Source: a virus. Taken from it: a stretch of 38,390 nucleotides of DNA. Made by a program: the position numbers and the translations under genes. The notes under the pieces are model-generated. The model made no database searches. It worked only from the letters and a program-made list of their open reading frames with translations, and was not told where the DNA came from. The stretch lies in IMG/VR virus record IMGVR_UViG_3300045911_000580, positions 1 to 38,390 of that record; one strand, written 5' to 3'. Shown here piece after piece: positions 30,948 through 37,219 of the stretch (its first letter is position 1; every line of letters begins with the position of its first letter).

Positions 30948-31202
30948 TCACGCGCTCTCGCGCATCGCATCCACGGCCGGCCGCACCCGCGGCCCTGGCG
31001 TCCACGGACCGCCCACGACGGAGCGGCTGAGCACCCTCCACGACTCGTCGGGCCACACAACGCGCGCCTGCACGAGCGGCGGCGACGCGTCCTCGATCGC
31101 GGCCCTCGCGGCCGCGGCGCTCGGGCACCACGACACCCGCGCGAGCCGACCCGCCGTGTCGTGGAAGTAGATCCGCAGGCTAGAGTCGCCCGGGTCAGCC
31201 AT
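30948..31202 (-). CDS. Small phage protein of unknown function (84 aa)
   Basis: 84 residues from ATG 31202, overlapping the next upstream gene by 8 bp. A beta-rich segment (SSLRIYFHDTAGRLARVSWC) is followed by a helix (AAAARAAIEDA) and a further strand (QARVVWPDESWRVLSR). Not recognised. It belongs to the PL operon, whose closely spaced small genes probably modify host functions. Confidence 0.55.
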   Translation of the reverse strand: MADPGDSSLRIYFHDTAGRLARVSWCPSAAAARAAIEDASPPLVQARVVWPDESWRVLSRSVVGGPWTPGPRVRPAVDAMRESA

Positions 31203-31443
31203 GCCCGGTCTCCGGCGCGGCGTGAGAGAGCCCGGCGATCACCTCGCGGATCTCGCGCTGCCGCAGCGTGACGCGACGCCGGCAGACCCAGCCTCCGAAG
31301 TGGAGGCGCTCGTACACGGCCACGCTCACGAGCCGGCGAGGGCGACCGTCGAGACCGACGAACGAGGTCCGCTCGACCCGCACCGAGCGATCCCCGTCGT
31401 CGACCCGCGCGAGCACGTCGGGCTCGTCTGCCTCCCGCCTCAT
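31195..31443 (-). CDS. Small phage protein of unknown function (82 aa)
   Basis: 82 residues from ATG 31443 (ATGA overlap with the gene before it). Beta-rich and basic: DRSVRVERTSFVGLDGRPRR, LVSVAVYERLHFGGWVCRRR, VTLRQREIREVIAGLSHAA. No family recognised. It is in the PL operon and may be a small inhibitor or DNA mimic-type early protein; nothing proves that. Confidence 0.55.
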   Translation of the reverse strand: MRREADEPDVLARVDDGDRSVRVERTSFVGLDGRPRRLVSVAVYERLHFGGWVCRRRVTLRQREIREVIAGLSHAAPETGHG

Positions 31444-31652
31444 CCCTCGACCTCACCGAGCTCGCGGGAGGCGTCCCGCGCGTCCAGCTCACGCTTCACC
31501 TCGCACGCCGAGCGGGCAAGCTCCGAGCCGCGAGCGCGCCACCACGTGGAGGCATCGCGATCGCCGCGTTCGTCTGCCCGCGCCGCCGCCTGGTCGCAGC
31601 GCTCCGCAAGGGCGCGGAGGCCCGCCACCAGTCCGGACTCGTCCCAGGTCAC
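31440..31652 (-). CDS. Small helical protein (70 aa)
   Basis: 70 residues from GTG 31652 (GTGA overlap). A helix-rich protein (AGLRALAERCDQAAARADER, WWRARGSELARSACEVKREL) with a Trp pair. No recognised family. The open frame extends further upstream, but that segment is Arg-rich and lies on the neighbouring gene, so the coupled GTG is preferred. Confidence 0.5.
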   Translation of the reverse strand: MTWDESGLVAGLRALAERCDQAAARADERGDRDASTWWRARGSELARSACEVKRELDARDASRELGEVEG

Positions 31653-31843
31653 GCCTGCGTCTCCCGCCGCACGTGCTCGACCGCGCGGCGCACGTCCTCG
31701 AACTCGACCCGCTCGGCGCGCCGCTCCGCGGCGAAGTGCGCGGCGACGAGGACGGTGCGCGCGAACTGCGTCGAAGCCGCCTCGCGGTCGCGACGTGCGC
31801 GCTCGGCGCACACGGTGCAGTGCTGGATCTTGGGGGCCGGCAT
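31649..31843 (-). CDS. Small protein with CxxC motif (64 aa)
   Basis: 64 residues from ATG 31843 (TGATG with the previous stop; a GTG three bases earlier is possible). The start HCTVCAERARRDREAAST contains a CxxC that could bind zinc; the rest is a helix with many Arg and Glu. Unknown function. Confidence 0.5.
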   Translation of the reverse strand: MPAPKIQHCTVCAERARRDREAASTQFARTVLVAAHFAAERRAERVEFEDVRRAVEHVRRETQA

Positions 31844-32136
31844 CACGCGGCCTCGCAGAGGCCGCGGCCGTCACGGAGCGCGCGCACGCCCTCGTCGAGC
31901 GCGGCGCGCAGCGCGGCGCGGAGCTCGACGCTCGCGCTGCGGTCGAGGATGGTCGTGGAGCGGCCGAGCGTCTCCCGGTCGGTGCGAGAGACGACGCGCT
32001 CCGCGACCGCCTCCCCGAGACGGTAGGCGCGCAGGAGGCGGGCGCTGGAGCTCGCGCTGCGCTCGAGCCGAACCTCGATGCCGAGGCGATTGCAGTGCGA
32101 GCTGACGACGACGGTGCAGCGAGCGGTGGGCTTCAT
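31843..32136 (-). CDS. Small phage protein of unknown function (97 aa)
   Basis: 97 residues from ATG 32136 with AAAGGA upstream and an ATGA overlap. The N-terminal half is beta-rich (TARCTVVVSSHCNRLGIEVR), the C-terminal half helical (ASVELRAALRAALDEGVRAL). No family recognised. An upstream ATG would add 12 residues but the Shine-Dalgarno favours this start. Confidence 0.55.
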   Translation of the reverse strand: MKPTARCTVVVSSHCNRLGIEVRLERSASSSARLLRAYRLGEAVAERVVSRTDRETLGRSTTILDRSASVELRAALRAALDEGVRALRDGRGLCEAA

Positions 32137-32336
32137 GACGGTCGGTCCTTTCCGGTGGTGGAGAGCAGCCACGCGCCTCCCAGCGCGCGGCGAGAGAGGT
32201 CGGGGTCAGGCGTGGTCGAGCGCGCTCGCTCCGCGGGCGCGCACTGGCAGGCGCGCCGACCGTGCTCGTCGAGGTCGACGCCGCAGTGGGCGCAGAACGA
32301 CCTCACGACGCGAGCCCTCGGCCGAGCGGGACTCAC
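32133..32336 (-). CDS. Small zinc-ribbon-like protein (67 aa)
   Basis: 67 residues from GTG 32336 (GTGA overlap with the preceding gene). Residues 15-32 (FCAHCGVDLDEHGRRACQC) hold Cys-x2-Cys...Cys-x-Cys, a minimal zinc ribbon; a Pro/Asp linker and an ALGGAWLLSTTG end follow. Such short ribbons occur in phage regulators and anti-host factors. No more precise assignment is possible. Confidence 0.5.
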   Translation of the reverse strand: MSPARPRARVVRSFCAHCGVDLDEHGRRACQCAPAERARSTTPDPDLSRRALGGAWLLSTTGKDRPS

Positions 32337-33010
32337 GACTCCCCTCGCTCCACGACGCGCCCGACGCCGAGGGCGCACCGGTCCGTCGTGGCGATGGCTT
32401 CGCCCGCGAGCACCCGCTCGACGGCCTCCATCGCGAGCTGCAAGGTCCTCCACCCGAGCCCGTTGTGCGTGGTGATGCAGAGGCGAGGGCGGTCAGGGTC
32501 GGTCGCGTAGTACGGCCAGTTCGCCGTCATGTGGCCGCAGTGCGCGACACGCCACCCGCTCGCATCGTGCACGTACACCGTGCGCGTCTTCGATGCGCCG
32601 CGGGGGTGGAGCGGGGTCCAACCGACGCGCGCGGACCGTCGAACGGTCGAAGACGGCAAGTCGTAGATCCAATCGTAGTCGGTCCCAGATAGCCACCCGA
32701 GGAAGCGGCCGAGCGCGGCGAGCGCCTCGAGGTCGTGGCGCTCGACCACCATCGGCGCACCATCCACGCCGTTGCACGGGCCGCAGTAGGCGACCGCGGC
32801 GACGCGTGCGCCGTGGTCCGTGAGCCCCGAGTAGTGCTCCGCGGCGAGCGCGTCCTCGGCGAGACGACGCACGCGAGCGAGGATCTCTTCTGCGTGGATG
32901 CCGCCCCGGCCACGCATGACGAACTCGTCGCCCTCGGTGATGCAGTCCCAGCCACCATGGCGCGTGACGGCCACTGCCGTTGCCACCGACCCCCTGCGCG
33001 TCTTCGTCAT
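32333..33010 (-). CDS. First gene of the PL operon, unknown protein (225 aa)
   Basis: 225 residues from ATG 33010. The frame extends back to 33046, but the -10 element at 33018-33023 lies inside that extension, so ATG 33010 at the predicted transcription start is preferred. It is a soluble alpha/beta-looking protein with several Cys and His (AYCGPCNG, GWRVAHCGHM, RPRLCITTHNGLG). No family recognised. It would be the first protein made when PL is derepressed, so it may be an early regulator or host-takeover protein. Confidence 0.65.
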   Translation of the reverse strand: MTKTRRGSVATAVAVTRHGGWDCITEGDEFVMRGRGGIHAEEILARVRRLAEDALAAEHYSGLTDHGARVAAVAYCGPCNGVDGAPMVVERHDLEALAALGRFLGWLSGTDYDWIYDLPSSTVRRSARVGWTPLHPRGASKTRTVYVHDASGWRVAHCGHMTANWPYYATDPDRPRLCITTHNGLGWRTLQLAMEAVERVLAGEAIATTDRCALGVGRVVERGES

Positions 33011-33017
33011 GGGAGTC

Positions 33018-33060
33018 GTTATGGACGACTGTCCACATCGCGTCAAGGACGACTGTCCAC
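33018..33060 (-). promoter_or_regulatory. PL: leftward promoter with two GGAC-N4-GTCC operators
   Basis: On the minus strand: -35 TTGACG (33041-33046), 17-bp spacer, -10 CATAAC (33018-33023), then 7 bases to ATG 33010. Operator sites GGACGACTGTCC lie at 33023-33034 (in the spacer) and 33047-33058 (just upstream of the -35), centres 24 bp apart. The block is nearly the same as that at PR. Repressor binding to the first site would block RNA polymerase. Confidence 0.82.
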
Positions 33061-33134
33061 GTTGCTCGTGAGATCACGCACGGGCGGTTGCCGAGGGGAC
33101 GTCCGCACGGGTCGAGCGGTGGCAGCATCGGGGC

Positions 33135-33833
33135 ATGGCGAGGGCCCCGAAAGGCCGGATCGAGATCCCGAGGCGGTCAGCGAAGGCCGCGCTCGCCGGG
33201 TCATTCGACCCACATGTTCGCGTCCCGACCATCACCGCTGTGGACATCGAGACCACGGGGCTCGATCCGGAGACCGAGCGCATCGTCGAGATCGCCTTCG
33301 TCAGCACGACCGGACAGAGCTTCTCGTCGTTCGTGAATCCTGGTCGTTCGATCCCACGGGCGTCGACCGCGCGGCACGGCCTGTCCACGCGCGACGTTGC
33401 AGACTCCCCGACGTTCCCCGAAGTGTGGGATGCGGCGCAGCGGTGCGGCGCGCTCCTGGGGTATCCGCTCGCGTACTACGCCGCCTTCGAGCAGCGCTTC
33501 ATCGCGGCCGAACTCATGCGCGCTGGCCGCGGCAACGCTGCACAGGCCGTGATCGACATGGAGTGGATCGACGCGATGGTGCTGGCGAAGGCCATCGACG
33601 GCGCGCTGACGTTGAAGCTCGTCGACGCCTGCCACCGCTTCGGCGTCCCGATGCCTGGGCAGCGATCGCTCTCGCAGGCCCACACGAGGCTCGCGCTATT
33701 CCTCGAGCTCGAGCGCCGCGCCCCCCTCTTCTCTGTGCACCCCCTTGGGGTCGCGCTCCAAGCCCAGATGGCGGCGAGCGAGCAGCACGAGCGGATGTGG
33801 GCAGCGGCCACCGCCGCGCGGCGCGGGGGCTGA
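33135..33833 (+). CDS. DnaQ-like 3'-5' exonuclease fold, probably altered active site
   Basis: 232 residues from ATG 33135, diverging from PL. Exo I motif is complete (VDIETTGLD, Asp37/Glu39). In the Exo II position the normal Asp of the NxxFD motif is Glu119 (YYAAFEQRFI). In Exo III, the expected His-x4-Asp is replaced (RSLSQAHT, Gln181), so the usual fourth acidic residue is missing. The fold is clear, but activity is doubtful. Possible roles: proofreading or DNA-end processing, or a binding protein that has lost catalysis. It is a separate rightward gene in the immunity region. Confidence 0.7.
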   Translation: MARAPKGRIEIPRRSAKAALAGSFDPHVRVPTITAVDIETTGLDPETERIVEIAFVSTTGQSFSSFVNPGRSIPRASTARHGLSTRDVADSPTFPEVWDAAQRCGALLGYPLAYYAAFEQRFIAAELMRAGRGNAAQAVIDMEWIDAMVLAKAIDGALTLKLVDACHRFGVPMPGQRSLSQAHTRLALFLELERRAPLFSVHPLGVALQAQMAASEQHERMWAAATAARRGG

Positions 33834-34020
33834 CTCACCCGGTTGGGCCCTACCGCCTCGCGCTGCACGCCTGCCGCTGGGTCCGCTCGGGGCCGGCGTC
33901 GTGGCGTTGCACGGTCTACTGTGCGCCCGCGGTCGTGCTCCGCGCGTAGCAGCAGGCCGCCCGTCGACCGGCCAGCGGCTGACGTCAGTCCGCCGTCCCC
34001 GCCCCCGTCGATCCGCGGGC
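33834..34020. other. 187-bp non-coding gap before the ImmA-like gene
   Basis: No convincing frame, promoter or terminator is seen. It is the longest unexplained gap in the immunity region and therefore one of few places where an attachment site could lie without cutting a gene. Confidence 0.3.
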
Positions 34021-34629
34021 ATGGGACCGGACGGGACTGGAATCTCGCCGCGCCTCGAGGGCATCGCGGCAGAGCTGCTCGAGGCGTCGCTCGCCGCGCT
34101 GCCTGTCGACGCGCTCGAGCTCGCGGCATGCTGCGGGCTCGAGGTGCGGCTCTCGGAGGTCCGCGACGCCATCCTCTACGACGGCACCATCTACGTCTCG
34201 CGCCGGGTCCGGGTCTCGCGCGTGCACCTCCTCGTGGCGCACGAGCTCGGGCACTGGGCGCTGAGGCGGGCGGGGCAAGCCGACCTCGAGCGCGACGCGG
34301 ACTACCTCGCGGGCGCGCTCCTCGTCCCGCGGCTCGCGCTCGAGCGCGACCTCCGCGCCGGCTGGGACCTGGACGCGCTCAGAGCCGTGCACGCGCACGC
34401 GCCGGCCTCGACGATTGCGACGCGCATCGCCCAGCTCCGGGGGGCGACCGCGGCGGTCTACGACGAGGGGCGTCTGCGCCGTCGCGTCGGGCCCGAGCTG
34501 GCGCTCGAGCGTGAGCTCGTCGACCAGGTGCTCGTCCATGAGCGCGCGGTCCGCGTGGACGCGACCACCGGCGCGTGGCCCGTCATCGACGGGAGGTGCA
34601 GGCGGGTGATCGTGGTGGGGGCGGCGTGA
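34021..34629 (+). CDS. ImmA/IrrE-type metallopeptidase (anti-repressor protease)
   Basis: 202 residues from ATG 34021. Zinc-protease motif HELGH (His74, Glu75, His78) in LVAHELGHWAL, followed by the conserved ERDADYLAGALLVP segment with the third ligand (Glu90/Asp92 region), typical of ImmA/IrrE. Family members cleave phage or element repressors (ICEBs1 ImmA) or stress regulators. The phage repressor 1.0 kb away has no self-cleavage domain, which fits this partner. Not part of either operon; upstream signals are weak. A terminator follows. Confidence 0.78.
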   Translation: MGPDGTGISPRLEGIAAELLEASLAALPVDALELAACCGLEVRLSEVRDAILYDGTIYVSRRVRVSRVHLLVAHELGHWALRRAGQADLERDADYLAGALLVPRLALERDLRAGWDLDALRAVHAHAPASTIATRIAQLRGATAAVYDEGRLRRRVGPELALERELVDQVLVHERAVRVDATTGAWPVIDGRCRRVIVVGAA

Positions 34630-34654
34630 CGCCCCGGCGGGAGGCGGGTCTGCG

Positions 34655-35089
34655 TCAGCCTCGAGGCTGGTTTTGCTGCCGGTCCCAGGCCTCTACCTTG
34701 GGCTTCCACGTCTTGAGGATCCGGTCTGCATGCTTGCGGATCTCGTCGTAGTCAGCCCACGTGAACTGCTTGTCGAGGTAGTACCGCCACTTCTCGCTCT
34801 GCTGCTTGAGGTTCTGGTAGCTGGGGTGGGTCGACTTCAGCTCGGGGCGAGCATGGATGAGGGACCGCATGTCCTCGTGCGACGTGATGACGTCGCCCTT
34901 CGTCGCCGCGTAGGCGCGCACGACGTGGAGGGCGCTGTAGAAGAGAGCCGTGATCGCCCACCCCACCGCCGCTGGATCGGACGCGCCGGCCTTCCGCAGA
35001 GCGTCCCCGAAGGCGAGGTTGACCTCGGCGCCCTCGAGATGCCGAAGAGGCGGAAGTTGCTGCTCAATGGATGACAGAAACCGCTGCAT
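34655..35089 (-). CDS. HEPN-like protein, last gene of the cargo cassette
   Basis: 144 residues from ATG 35089. The order of helices (AITALFYSALHVVRAYAATK, then SHEDMRSLIHARPELKSTH, YQNLKQQSEKWRYYLDKQF, DYDEIRKHADRIL) has the HEPN-family pattern of F/Y-rich helices and a His/Arg segment; an Arg81-x6-His88 motif might correspond to the RNase motif R-x4-6-H, although it may be coincidental. HEPN proteins are often RNases or toxin-linked partners in abortive infection. It overlaps the 107-aa gene by 26 bp. Composition is lower in GC than the rest (34 of 60 bases in 34741-34800). Confidence 0.6.
   Translation of the reverse strand: MQRFLSSIEQQLPPLRHLEGAEVNLAFGDALRKAGASDPAAVGWAITALFYSALHVVRAYAATKGDVITSHEDMRSLIHARPELKSTHPSYQNLKQQSEKWRYYLDKQFTWADYDEIRKHADRILKTWKPKVEAWDRQQNQPRG
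34656..34674 (+). terminator. Intrinsic terminator after the ImmA-like gene
   Basis: CAGCC (34656-34660), loop TCGA, GGCTG (34665-34669), then G and TTTT (34671-34674): a perfect 5-bp GC stem with a T run on the plus strand, 26 bases after the ImmA-like stop. It lies inside the last codons of the convergent HEPN-like gene, so both functions share this DNA. Confidence 0.6.
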
Positions 35090-35387
35090 CCGGGACCAGT
35101 TCGATCGCCGCCTTCGGGACCAGGTCCATGTCCACGTCGTCGATCTGAGCAAGGACGTTCACGATCTGGAAGTCCCTCTTCACGTCGTGCGTGTTGAGGA
35201 TGACGAAGACCTTGTCCCGAGCCCCGATGCCGTGACGCTCGTCCTTGGGGAGAACGCGGATGTCCTGCACTCCCTCGAACCTCTGAAGGATGCCCGTGAG
35301 CACCTCAGCCGTGCTCAGCGCCCATGTTCCAACGCGACCCTGTCCGGTCCACGTGACATCGATCGTCGTCTTCTCAGAGGCTGCCAT
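35064..35387 (-). CDS. Cargo cassette protein of unknown function (107 aa)
   Basis: 107 residues from ATG 35387, with GGGGAGGG 10 to 15 bases upstream. It looks like a small alpha/beta domain (TIDVTWTGQGRVGTWAL; RFEGVQDIRVLPKDERHG; DKVFVILNTHDVKRDFQIVN; IDDVDMDLVPKAAIEL). An Asp-rich D-x-D-x-D near residues 84-88 might bind metal; this would be compatible with, but does not show, a nucleotidyltransferase partner of the HEPN protein. It overlaps the neighbouring genes by 14 and 26 bp, indicating coupled expression. Confidence 0.6.
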   Translation of the reverse strand: MAASEKTTIDVTWTGQGRVGTWALSTAEVLTGILQRFEGVQDIRVLPKDERHGIGARDKVFVILNTHDVKRDFQIVNVLAQIDDVDMDLVPKAAIELVPDAAVSVIH

Positions 35388-35634
35388 CGCCACCCTCCCC
35401 ACTCGGCTCGGGCTCAACCACGGACACGTGCACGAACGACAGAACGCCGTACACCGGGCGTCCCCCTTCGGTCTCTGGGGGCCGTCGCATCACATCGACG
35501 ATGACCGGGCGCACTCGAAGCCGCGCCCCCTGCTCGGTGCGGATCACGACCGCCGCGTCCTCTTCGATCGAGAACACGACACTCTTTCCTTCCGTGGTCA
35601 TCCCGGCGCTTTGGTAGTCGGTCCGATCCGGCAT
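35374..35634 (-). CDS. Cargo cassette protein of unknown function (86 aa)
   Basis: 86 residues from ATG 35634, with GGGGA upstream; an internal ATG (residue 12) is possible. Beta-rich: GKSVVFSIEEDAAVVIRTEQ, ARLRVRPVIVDVMRRPPE, PVYGVLSFVHVSVVEPEP. It begins only 31 bp after the repressor stop and runs in the same direction, so it is probably co-transcribed with the repressor. No family recognised. Its neighbours suggest a role in the exclusion/toxin-like cassette. Confidence 0.6.
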   Translation of the reverse strand: MPDRTDYQSAGMTTEGKSVVFSIEEDAAVVIRTEQGARLRVRPVIVDVMRRPPETEGGRPVYGVLSFVHVSVVEPEPSGEGGDGSL

Positions 35635-35665
35635 TGCAAGGTCCCCGTGCCCGGCACCCTCACCA

Positions 35666-36208
35666 CTACCGCCCCTGTTTCCCGCCCGTGACCCGCCGCC
35701 TGCCCTCGGGCACCGGCGGGAGCTCGCGGGGCGCCGTCGGCTCGCCGGCCGCCTCGGCCTTGAGCCGGGCGGCCCGCATGCGGATGGCCGGCAGGAGCAA
35801 GAGCAGCTCGTCGCGCACGAAGCGGCCGCCCCACGCGCGCACCTGGCGCCGCAGGTCGTCGGCCTCGGTCTGGTCGAGGCGCTGCTCCGTGATGAAGGCC
35901 TCGACCACCGGGTGGCGCTCGTCTTCCCGCTCCACGCGCGTCTCGCGCCGCCCCACGAAATCACGGTAGTCCGGCGCGTCGCCGAGCGTGGGGTCGGTGA
36001 AGAACGCCGCAGGCAGCCCCACCTTCGCGCAAACCTTGGAAATCTGATCGAGCCCAGGCTGCGTGACGCCCTCTCGTAGCCGCTGCGCGTAGCTAGGATC
36101 GAGCCCGACGGCCATCGCAACCTGACGGTCGGACTGCAGGTCGTGCTCCTCACGAAGCGCCTCCATCAAGAGAATCAGACGCGACCGCGCAAGCGACTTG
36201 AGGTCCAC
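35666..36208 (-). CDS. Lysogeny repressor (HTH, CI-like)
   Basis: 180 residues from GTG 36208. Residues 26-52 are an HTH (DRQVAMAVGLDPSYAQRLRE), typical of phage repressors, followed by VTQPGLDQISKVCAKVGLPAAFF, the helix that closes the XRE fold. Residues 80-180 are charged (VEREDERHPVVEAFITEQR) and helical, probably for dimerisation; there is no LexA-like peptidase domain. Divergent from the Cro-like gene around the operator pair. An ATG 42 bases downstream (36166) is an alternative start but would remove the first helix. Shine-Dalgarno is weak. Confidence 0.82.
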   Translation of the reverse strand: MDLKSLARSRLILLMEALREEHDLQSDRQVAMAVGLDPSYAQRLREGVTQPGLDQISKVCAKVGLPAAFFTDPTLGDAPDYRDFVGRRETRVEREDERHPVVEAFITEQRLDQTEADDLRRQVRAWGGRFVRDELLLLLPAIRMRAARLKAEAAGEPTAPRELPPVPEGRRRVTGGKQGR

Positions 36209-36230
36209 CGCGGAAGGTTCGCAGGAGCGG

Positions 36231-36274
36231 CGTGGACAGTCGTCCTTGACTCGGTGTGGACGACCGTCCATATT
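36231..36274 (+). promoter_or_regulatory. PR: rightward promoter with two operator palindromes
   Basis: -35 TTGACT (36246-36251), 17-bp spacer, -10 CATATT (36269-36274), 8 bases to ATG 36283. Operators GGACAGTCGTCC (36234-36245) directly before the -35 and GGACGACCGTCC (36258-36269) inside the spacer; centres 24 bp apart. The same arrangement occurs at PL. No equally clear promoter for the repressor was seen on the other strand. Confidence 0.82.
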
Positions 36275-36282
36275 CGTCCGCC

Positions 36283-36552
36283 ATGGATCCTCGCGACCGA
36301 TTTCTGCGGTGGGTGGCATGGCTGGGTGCCTCAGAAGCGGAGGTGGCCCGTCGGATCGGATGCGACGCCAGCTACCCGCGGCGCATCCGGCTCGGTGAGC
36401 GGCGACCCGGCCTCGACGTCGCCATCGCGATCGAGCGCGAGAGCGCTCTGCCCCGTCACGACGGTGAAGTCTGGCCCGAAGGTCCGATCCGAACGACGGA
36501 GTGGGCTGGACACCCCTCGACCGTGACGGTGGACGCGGCGGGAGGGGAGTGA
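36283..36552 (+). CDS. Cro-like HTH protein, first gene of the PR transcript
   Basis: 89 residues from ATG 36283, eight bases after the PR -10 element, so the mRNA should begin at or next to this ATG. HTH at residues 18-44 (SEAEVARRIGCDASYPRRIR, LGERRPG) like Cro/CI proteins; the remaining 40 residues are acidic and Pro-rich. A GTG-initiated form would start at 36256 inside the promoter and is unlikely. It is the counterpart of Cro and would oppose the repressor. Confidence 0.75.
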   Translation: MDPRDRFLRWVAWLGASEAEVARRIGCDASYPRRIRLGERRPGLDVAIAIERESALPRHDGEVWPEGPIRTTEWAGHPSTVTVDAAGGE

Positions 36553-36554
36553 CG

Positions 36555-37082
36555 ATGCGCCCCGGTCACACCACTGCACCGCCGTACAGCGCGGCCGCGC
36601 ACCTCGACGCGCTGCGCGCGCAGGCCGCACGTGCGACCGCCCGCGCGTTCGCGCTGTTGCCCGAGACGCAGCAGCAGCTCGCGGGCCGGCTCGACTGCGC
36701 GCGCTCGCGCATATCCGCACTCGCCGACCCGCGCAGCGACCAGCGCATCCGCCTGCACGAAGCTGCGGCTCTGCCGCCCGTCGCCGCGGTGGTCCTCGCG
36801 GAGTTCGTGGCGGGGCCGGCGTACGCGGTGGTCGAGCTGCCTGCGGAGGACGACCTGGGCGACGACATGGCTGCGGCCATCGAGGCGCACCGCGAGTCGA
36901 ACGAGGCTGTGCACGAGGCGCTCGTGGCGTGCGCGGACGGGCGCATCACGGCCGCCGAGGGCGAGCGCCTCGAGCGCGAGGGGCTCGAGGCCGTGCGTGC
37001 GCTCATGCGCCTCGTCGAGCTCGGCCGACTCGCGCAGCGCGAGCGCGTGATCGCGGCCCGTCGCATCCGAGGCGCGCGATGA
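36555..37082 (+). CDS. Second early HTH regulator (CII/ Cro-like position)
   Basis: 175 residues from ATG 36555, behind GGAGGGG, eight bases away; a GTG at 36549 overlapping the previous stop is an alternative. Residues 30-65 (ALLPETQQQLAGRLDCARSRI then SALADPRSDQRIRLHEAAAL) look like an HTH with a dyad-like turn. Residues 90-175 are helical with many Ala/Glu (AIEAHRESNEAVHEALVACA). It occupies the position of lambda CII/O-control proteins. No exact family. Confidence 0.6.
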   Translation: MRPGHTTAPPYSAAAHLDALRAQAARATARAFALLPETQQQLAGRLDCARSRISALADPRSDQRIRLHEAAALPPVAAVVLAEFVAGPAYAVVELPAEDDLGDDMAAAIEAHRESNEAVHEALVACADGRITAAEGERLEREGLEAVRALMRLVELGRLAQRERVIAARRIRGAR

Positions 37083-37219
37083 TGGACGACGTCCGCGCGC
37101 TCGTGCGCGCCACCACCGACGCGATCGAAGCGGTGCTCGAGCTGCTCGCGGCGCTCGCCGAGCTCGCGGCCATCCTCCTCGCGAGTTACGCGAGCCCGGA
37201 GGTCGCGTGGTACGCATGA
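37079..37219 (+). CDS. Tiny hydrophobic protein (46 aa)
   Basis: 46 residues from ATG 37079 (ATGA overlap). One amphipathic to hydrophobic helix (AIEAVLELLAALAELAAILL) ending in SYASPEVAWYA. It could be membrane-associated or an early regulatory peptide. No family. Stop overlaps the methyltransferase start (ATGA). Confidence 0.45.
   Translation: MMDDVRALVRATTDAIEAVLELLAALAELAAILLASYASPEVAWYA

Noticed and set aside
34655-35152. Longer start of the HEPN-like protein at 35152
   Set aside because: The extra residues (Trp/Arg-rich) lie deeper inside the 107-aa gene; ATG 35089 gives a shorter overlap and a normal domain start, though its ribosome site is weak.
36256-36282. Upstream GTG start for the Cro-like protein
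   Set aside because: It lies within the operator/-10 region, so it would not be in the mRNA from PR.
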